Source of the DNA: Oscillospiraceae bacterium
GTDB lineage: Bacteria > Bacillota > Clostridia > Oscillospirales > Oscillospiraceae
Length of the DNA: 9,544 bases
Direction of reading: 5' to 3'
NCBI GenBank assembly: GCA_017521875.1
Contig: JAFXBH010000033.1
Location: forward strand, 1-9,544
The translations under genes and the position numbers were made by a program. This document shows, in pieces, positions 7,195 through 9,544 of this stretch (positions within the stretch are counted from its first letter, which is position 1; the number at the start of each line of letters is the position of its first letter). Below the pieces are notes generated by a model. It ran no database searches, was not told the origin of the DNA, and saw only the letters and a program-made list of their open reading frames with translations.

Positions 7195-7385
7195 ACATTT
7201 TATGATTCTCTAAATACAATATCATATTTTGCACGGGAAAGAAAGAGGTAATTTCGCTGAAAACCGGAGCGATATTCTGTCAGTTTTAACAAAGAAAATA
7301 TAACGACAAAAGGCTATACTGGTAAAAATTACCGATAAAACCGCGAAAAAAGAAAAAATCGGTCATTTTGCGGCAGGAGAAAAGG

Positions 7386-7414
7386 TTGCTATTTGCGCGG
7401 AGGCGTGGTATGAT
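7386..7414 (+). promoter_or_regulatory. Promoter for the Nudix hydrolase gene
   Basis: TTGCTA (7386-7391) and TATGAT (7409-7414) are separated by 17 bp, and a TG (7406-7407) one base before the -10 makes it an extended -10 promoter. Transcription would start near 7421, leaving about 24 nt of leader containing AGAAGG (7432-7437), 7 nt before the GTG start. Confidence 0.65.
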
Positions 7415-7444
7415 AAAACAAAGCATAAGAGAGAAGGCATTTTT

Positions 7445-7963
7445 GTGGAATATAATGATGTGTATGACAGAAGCAGGAGATTGACCGGCCGCACCCATTT
7501 GCGTGGCACAAAGTGGAAGACCGGCGAGTATGGTCTGATCGTCTGTGTATGGGTCTATGACGGAGATGGTAAACTGCTGTTGACCCGCAGAGCTCCGGAG
7601 AAATCTTACCCCGGCACTTGGGAAAACTCCGGGGGTGTGGCAAAAGCGGGGGAGACCAGCCGGCAGGCCATTGCCCGGGAACTGTTTGAAGAGACCGGCA
7701 TCCGGGCAGACGAAAAGGAATTCGAATTGCTGGATTCCGGCCGTGAGGGTTCTTTTTATTATGATTATTACTGCCTCCGGCGCAATACCCCAATATCCGA
7801 AATCGTACTGCTTCCCGGAGAAACAGACGGTGTCCAGTGGGTTACATTTGAACAGGCTCACGAGATGATCGAGCAGAAGCAGATCTGCAAGGTGATCGCC
7901 CGTCAGTTCAAACGGCAGGAGCCTATGCTGTTGAGTCGGCAAAAAATCGAAGAAAAACCTTGA
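7445..7963 (+). CDS. Nudix hydrolase
   Basis: A 172-residue protein with a perfect Nudix box, G-x5-E-x7-REL-x-EE-x-GI, at 64-86 (GGVAKAGE, then ARELFEETGI). The preceding YPGTWENSGG (55-64) and the opening pattern VYDRSRRLTG resemble the isopentenyl-diphosphate-isomerase-like Nudix group that includes E. coli YfcD. The box binds Mg2+ and cleaves nucleoside diphosphates linked to another group; the substrate cannot be read here. The start is GTG at 7445, chosen because AGAAGG lies 7 nt upstream and a good promoter lies at 7386-7414. Soluble, no signal peptide. It may share transcripts with the downstream phosphoribosyltransferase-like gene if the hairpin at 7994-8051 is read through. It reads opposite to glgC, so a role in glycogen metabolism is not implied. 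Confidence 0.92.
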   Translation: MEYNDVYDRSRRLTGRTHLRGTKWKTGEYGLIVCVWVYDGDGKLLLTRRAPEKSYPGTWENSGGVAKAGETSRQAIARELFEETGIRADEKEFELLDSGREGSFYYDYYCLRRNTPISEIVLLPGETDGVQWVTFEQAHEMIEQKQICKVIARQFKRQEPMLLSRQKIEEKP

Positions 7964-7988
7964 TTTTTTATAGAAAATGCGATACAAT
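7960..7988 (+). promoter_or_regulatory. Promoter for the phosphoribosyltransferase-like gene
   Basis: TTGATT (7960-7965) and TACAAT (7983-7988) are exactly 17 bp apart. The -35 overlaps the Nudix stop codon (7961-7963). Transcription would begin near 7994-7996, that is, at the base of the long hairpin described separately. The -10 also lies partly inside the 5' arm of a perfect 11-bp inverted repeat (7985-7995 with 8000-8010), which could be an operator. Confidence 0.6.
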
Positions 7989-8010
7989 GAAAAAAAGCGT
8001 TTTTTCATTG
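7985..8010. repeat. Perfect inverted repeat overlapping the -10 box
   Basis: CAATGAAAAAA (7985-7995) and TTTTTTCATTG (8000-8010) form an 11-bp perfect inverted repeat around AGCG. The 5' arm begins within the -10 box TACAAT (7983-7988). As DNA it could be a repressor site. As RNA it forms only in transcripts coming from the Nudix promoter, and it then competes with the long hairpin at 7994-8051, because bases 7994-8006 are shared. Confidence 0.5.
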
Positions 8011-8058
8011 TCCGGCGAAGAACGCTTCTGCCGGACAAGAGAAAACGCTTTCTTTTTT
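7994..8058 (+). terminator. Long hairpin plus T-tract: Nudix terminator or attenuator of the next gene
   Basis: Bases 7994-8006 pair with 8039-8051 (13 pairs, one G-U at 8004/8041). After a bulged A8007, 8008-8016 (TTGTCCGGC) pairs with 8030-8038 (GCCGGACAA). After a bulged T8029, GAAG (8017-8020) pairs with CTTC (8025-8028), closing on AACG. That is 26 pairs with two single-base bulges, followed by C and six T (8053-8058). It has the form of an intrinsic terminator, placed 26 nt before the phosphoribosyltransferase-like ATG and after both candidate promoters. A competing pairing, 7995-8005 with 8017-8027 (11 pairs, two G-U), would break it and could serve as an antiterminator. Confidence 0.65.
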
Positions 8059-8083
8059 GGAAAAGAAAGGAAGGAAACCGACG

Positions 8084-8719
8084 ATGATTCAATTAATGGA
8101 ACTGGAGAAAACCAACTGCGCAGCACCCCTGCGCTATGCCAGAGGACATTTTGCAACCAACCACAGCCATATTAATTGCTATGTGGATATCACCTATCAA
8201 AAAACACGGCTCAGTGAAGCAAAAGCGGTGGCAAAGGGACTGATGCCGCATTTTAATACCTCTGCAATTGTGGATACCATTTTGTGTTTGGACGGTACGG
8301 CGGTCATCGGCACTTGTCTGGCTGAGGAACTGACCAAGGGCGGCATTATGAGTATCAACAGTCATAAGTCTATTTATGTGGTAGAGCCGGAATACAATGC
8401 CAACTCCCAGATCATTTTCAGAGATAATATCAAGGCCATGATCAAAGGTAAGCATGTCCTGGTTCTGATGGCCAGTATTACCACCGGATTTACCGCCAAA
8501 CGCAGCATTGAAGCCATTGGTTACTACGGCGGTTTCCTCTCCGGCGTAGCCGCCCTTTACAGCGCAGTGGAAGAAGTGGGTAATTACCCAGTGGTGTCTG
8601 TTTATTCCTTAGCCGACCTGCCCGGTTATGCCAGTTATGATTATCGGGAGTGCCCCTTCTGTAAACAGGGTCAGCCCATTGACGCGTTGGTCAACAGTTT
8701 CGGCTACTCTGTACTTTGA
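8084..8719 (+). CDS. Phosphoribosyltransferase-like protein (orotate PRTase-related) with altered PRPP loop
   Basis: A 211-residue soluble protein with the type I phosphoribosyltransferase layout. RGHFATNHSHINCYVDI (20-36) and the core VLVLMASITTGFT (125-137) correspond to the PRPP-binding loop, but the two acidic residues that normally precede V/I-x-TTG are Met129-Ala130 here. CPFC (190-193) then a GQP turn lies near the C-terminus. I recall clostridial proteins of this pattern annotated as orotate phosphoribosyltransferases; that is memory, not a search. With the acidic pair missing, catalysis is doubtful and a ligand-binding or regulatory role is possible. I chose ATG 8084 because AAAGGAAGG (8066-8074) lies 9 nt upstream; a TTG at 8057 would sit before that site. 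The gene is monocistronic by its flanking hairpins, with a possible attenuator in its leader. Confidence 0.8.
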   Translation: MIQLMELEKTNCAAPLRYARGHFATNHSHINCYVDITYQKTRLSEAKAVAKGLMPHFNTSAIVDTILCLDGTAVIGTCLAEELTKGGIMSINSHKSIYVVEPEYNANSQIIFRDNIKAMIKGKHVLVLMASITTGFTAKRSIEAIGYYGGFLSGVAALYSAVEEVGNYPVVSVYSLADLPGYASYDYRECPFCKQGQPIDALVNSFGYSVL

Positions 8720-8745
8720 TGATACATTATAATAATATATAATAA

Positions 8746-8783
8746 ATCCCCCCTGCTTGCAGAGCAGGGGGGATGCTGTTTTT
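8746..8783 (+). terminator. Intrinsic terminator after the phosphoribosyltransferase-like gene
   Basis: ATCCCCCCTGCT (8746-8757) pairs perfectly with AGCAGGGGGGAT (8763-8774) around the loop TGCAG, giving 12 pairs, and is followed by GCTG and TTTTT (8779-8783). It lies 26 bp past the stop codon (8717-8719). The AT-rich flank on the other side may allow some termination of minus-strand transcripts. Confidence 0.88.
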
Positions 8784-8806
8784 AGCGGGGATGCGTATTT
8801 GACAAT

Positions 8807-8830
8807 AAAAAATCCCCGGAAAATCCGAGG
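8807..8830 (-). terminator. Possible minus-strand terminator upstream of the rpoB promoter
   Basis: Read on the minus strand, CCTCGGA (8830-8824) pairs with TCCGGGG (8820-8814) with one internal mismatch and a 3-nt loop, followed by A and six T (8812-8807). No minus-strand gene lies to its right in the window, so if real it would block antisense transcription leaving the rpoB region. The tight loop and short stem make it uncertain. Confidence 0.35.
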
Positions 8831-8849
8831 CAGAATTTGGAAAAATAGA

Positions 8850-8878
8850 TTGACAAGAAAAATCATTTGTGATAAAAT
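8850..8878 (+). promoter_or_regulatory. Near-consensus promoter for rpoB
   Basis: A perfect -35 TTGACA (8850-8855) and TAAAAT (8873-8878) are separated by 17 bp, with TG (8870-8871) one base before the -10. Transcription would start near 8885, leaving a leader of about 165 nt before the ATG at 9052. This is the best promoter in the window, as expected for an RNA polymerase gene. Confidence 0.85.
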
Positions 8879-9051
8879 GGTCTTCCATACTGTGGGAGTA
8901 TACGGTTTTATCCGATTCTCCCCAGCATGAGCATTATATCATAGGCTGGTTTGGCTGTCAAGTGTAAATGATTACAAACTAACAACCGTTCCGAGCGTAT
9001 CATTTAATGAGTAACACATCATTCTGGTAATTTACCGAAAGAAAGGCTGTG

Positions 9052-9544
9052 ATGAATCATATGGCAATGGTCAAGGATCAGACATTTGGCAAGACAGTGC
9101 GTAAGTCCTATGCGAAGTATCAGGAAATCCTGGAAATGCCCAATATGCTGAAGATCCAGAAAGACTCCTACCAATGGTTTTTGGATGAGGGTCTGCGGGA
9201 AGTCTTCAAGGATGTTGGCGTCATTGAGGATTTCTCCGGTAAACTGGAACTCAGTTTCCTGGATTACTCCATGAACGACAAGCCCAAGTACACTATCGAG
9301 GAGTGTAAGGAGCGGGACGCTACCTACGCAAAGCCTATTAAGGTTCGCGTGCGCCTGCGCAACACCGAGACCGACGAAATCAAGGAACAGGAAATCTTTA
9401 TGGGTGATTTCCCCATTATGACCAACGGCGGCACCTTTGTGATCAATGGCGCTGAGCGTGTCATCGATCCCAGATTGTTCGTTCTCCCGGCATGTACTAT
9501 ACCCACGATGTGGACAAGGCTGAGCAGCATACCTATACCGCTAC
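9052..9544 (+). CDS. rpoB: RNA polymerase beta subunit, N-terminal part, with an apparent frameshift
   Basis: The first 138 codons (9052-9465) read as the start of Rpo[21 protein letters not shown], then [19 protein letters not shown], then VRVRLRN and [20 protein letters not shown], which is the beta-protrusion segment that leads into the rifampicin-binding half of the gene. The frame then breaks. The expected continuation [20 protein letters not shown] is present, but in the +1-shifted frame beginning at TCC (9468). A single base appears missing in G-A at 9466-9467, where a Val codon would be expected. Because rpoB is essential, a sequence or assembly error is the likeliest cause. The gene runs off the window end. 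The ATG at 9052 has GAAAGG (9041-9046) 5 nt upstream; ATGs at 9061 and 9067 are also in frame. No rplL precedes it within the window. Confidence 0.95.
   Translation, partial: MNHMAMVKDQTFGKTVRKSYAKYQEILEMPNMLKIQKDSYQWFLDEGLREVFKDVGVIEDFSGKLELSFLDYSMNDKPKYTIEECKERDATYAKPIKVRVRLRNTETDEIKEQEIFMGDFPIMTNGGTFVINGAERVIDPRLFVLPACTIPTMWTRLSSIPIPL

Larger units (their letters stand above)
7143..7444. other. Divergent intergenic region between glgC and the Nudix gene
   Basis: This stretch of 302 bp has no gene I can support and is AT-rich, with A-tracts around 7337-7358. It holds the glgC ribosome binding site, a GGGGA/TCCCC hairpin near 7175-7193, the palindrome GGTAA-AAA-TTACC (7321-7333), two overlapping short inverted repeats (ACCGAT 7331-7336 with ATCGGT 7358-7363, and CCGC 7341-7344 with GCGG 7370-7373), and the Nudix promoter at 7386-7414. 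The glg promoter must lie here but no -35/-10 pair of good quality and spacing is visible on the minus strand, which suggests an activator-dependent or alternative-sigma promoter, or a weak one. Confidence 0.6.
8720..9051. other. Intergenic region and rpoB leader
   Basis: This 332-bp stretch has no gene I can support. It contains the terminator of the preceding gene, a G-rich/C-rich inverted repeat (CGGGGAT 8786-8792 with ATCCCCG 8812-8818), a minus-strand terminator-like hairpin (8807-8830), the rpoB promoter (8850-8878), and an rpoB leader of about 165 nt. Leader hairpins include CCAGCATGA (8922-8930) with TCAT..GCTGG (8939-8949, two-base bulge) and TGTAA-ATGA-TTACA (8963-8976). GGTAA-T-TTACC lies at 9026-9036, just before the ribosome binding site. 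I do not recognise a known riboswitch or ribosomal-protein leader. Confidence 0.6.

Noticed and set aside
7260..7290. AAAACCGGAGC at 7260-7270, identical to one arm of the glgA terminator
   Set aside because: The matching arm is absent (only GTTTT follows), so it is not a working hairpin. The 11-base match could be chance or the relic of a terminator.
7299..7320. TATAAC (7299) and TATACT (7315) as -10 boxes for the Nudix gene
   Set aside because: No acceptable -35 lies 16-18 bp upstream of either one, and the pair at 7386-7414 is clearly better.
8057..8083. TTG start at 8057 for the phosphoribosyltransferase-like gene
   Set aside because: The strong AAAGGAAGG site lies downstream of this TTG and is well spaced for the ATG at 8084. 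The extra residues (EKKGRKPT) are simply the translated ribosome binding site.
7286..8092. Minus-strand open frame of 268 codons across the Nudix gene
   Set aside because: It is antisense to a clear Nudix hydrolase and covers two plus-strand promoters. It begins with Arg/Phe/Ser-rich low-complexity sequence and has no recognisable domain.
7987..8175. Possible leader peptide MKKSVFSLSGEERF.. upstream of the phosphoribosyltransferase-like gene
   Set aside because: The ATG lies inside the predicted -10 box, there is no ribosome binding site, and the sequence is accounted for by the hairpin. A weak possibility remains if transcripts come from the Nudix promoter.
8799..8827. TTGACA at 8799-8804 as a second rpoB promoter
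   Set aside because: The bases 17 bp downstream (AATCCG) do not resemble a -10, and the sequence falls inside the terminator-like inverted repeat.
128..9038. The 10-mer AATTTACCGA at 128-137 and again at 9029-9038
   Set aside because: Many 10-mer matches are expected by chance in 9.5 kb of this composition, and the two sites have different contexts.
1..9544. CRISPR arrays, tRNA or rRNA genes, insertion sequences, phage genes, defence systems
   Set aside because: I looked for regular repeats with spacers, transposase-like proteins, terminal inverted repeats with target duplications, and RNA gene signatures on both strands and saw none. The gene content is ordinary metabolism plus rpoB.

Overview
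The window looks like a chromosomal segment of a low-to-mid GC Gram-positive anaerobe of the Bacillota, most likely class Clostridia. An Oscillospiraceae/Ruminococcaceae-type gut bacterium is my best guess. The reasons are the paired glgC/glgD arrangement typical of Firmicutes, strong AGGAGG-type ribosome binding sites, TTGACA/TATAAT-type promoters, and an rpoB N-terminus of Firmicutes type. The assignment is an inference; no marker gene is complete enough to fix it.

Layout. From the left edge to about 7142 everything reads on the minus strand. At the very edge there is a promoter and Shine-Dalgarno for a gene that continues out of the window to the left. Reading in the direction of transcription, the glycogen-synthesis operon comes first: glgC (7142-5952), glgD (5937-4825) and glgA (4828-3383), closed by a strong hairpin terminator at 3350-3380. 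A second minus-strand unit starts at once, with its -35 in the T-tract of that terminator. It holds a GH13 alpha-glucan hydrolase (3290-1491), a 60-residue cysteine-rich protein of unknown function (1486-1304), and an LrgA/LrgB (CidA/CidB) membrane pair (1275-913 and 920-228), followed by a terminator-like hairpin at 178-220.

A 302-bp divergent region (7143-7444) separates glgC from the plus-strand genes. These are a Nudix hydrolase (7445-7963, GTG start, good promoter), a phosphoribosyltransferase-like protein with an altered PRPP loop (8084-8719), and the 5' part of rpoB (9052 to the window end). The phosphoribosyltransferase-like gene is preceded by a promoter inside the end of the Nudix gene and then by a very long, almost continuous RNA hairpin ending in six T residues. 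That layout suggests an attenuator. rpoB has its own near-consensus promoter and a leader of about 165 nt, and there is no rplL just upstream. Its reading frame shows an apparent one-base deletion near 9466, close to the end of the window.

How the genes fit together. GlgC/GlgD make ADP-glucose and GlgA polymerises it to glycogen. The GH13 enzyme, which lacks a signal peptide, probably trims or degrades alpha-glucan in the cytoplasm. LrgAB-type proteins include pyruvate/small-carboxylate transporters in some bacteria, so the GH13-LrgAB unit could couple glucan breakdown to movement of an overflow metabolite; that link is inference. I see no CRISPR array, tRNA, rRNA, insertion sequence or phage gene. 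The most notable signals are the phosphoribosyltransferase leader, the modified PRPP loop of its product, the small Cys-rich protein in the GH13-lrgAB operon, and the rpoB frameshift.
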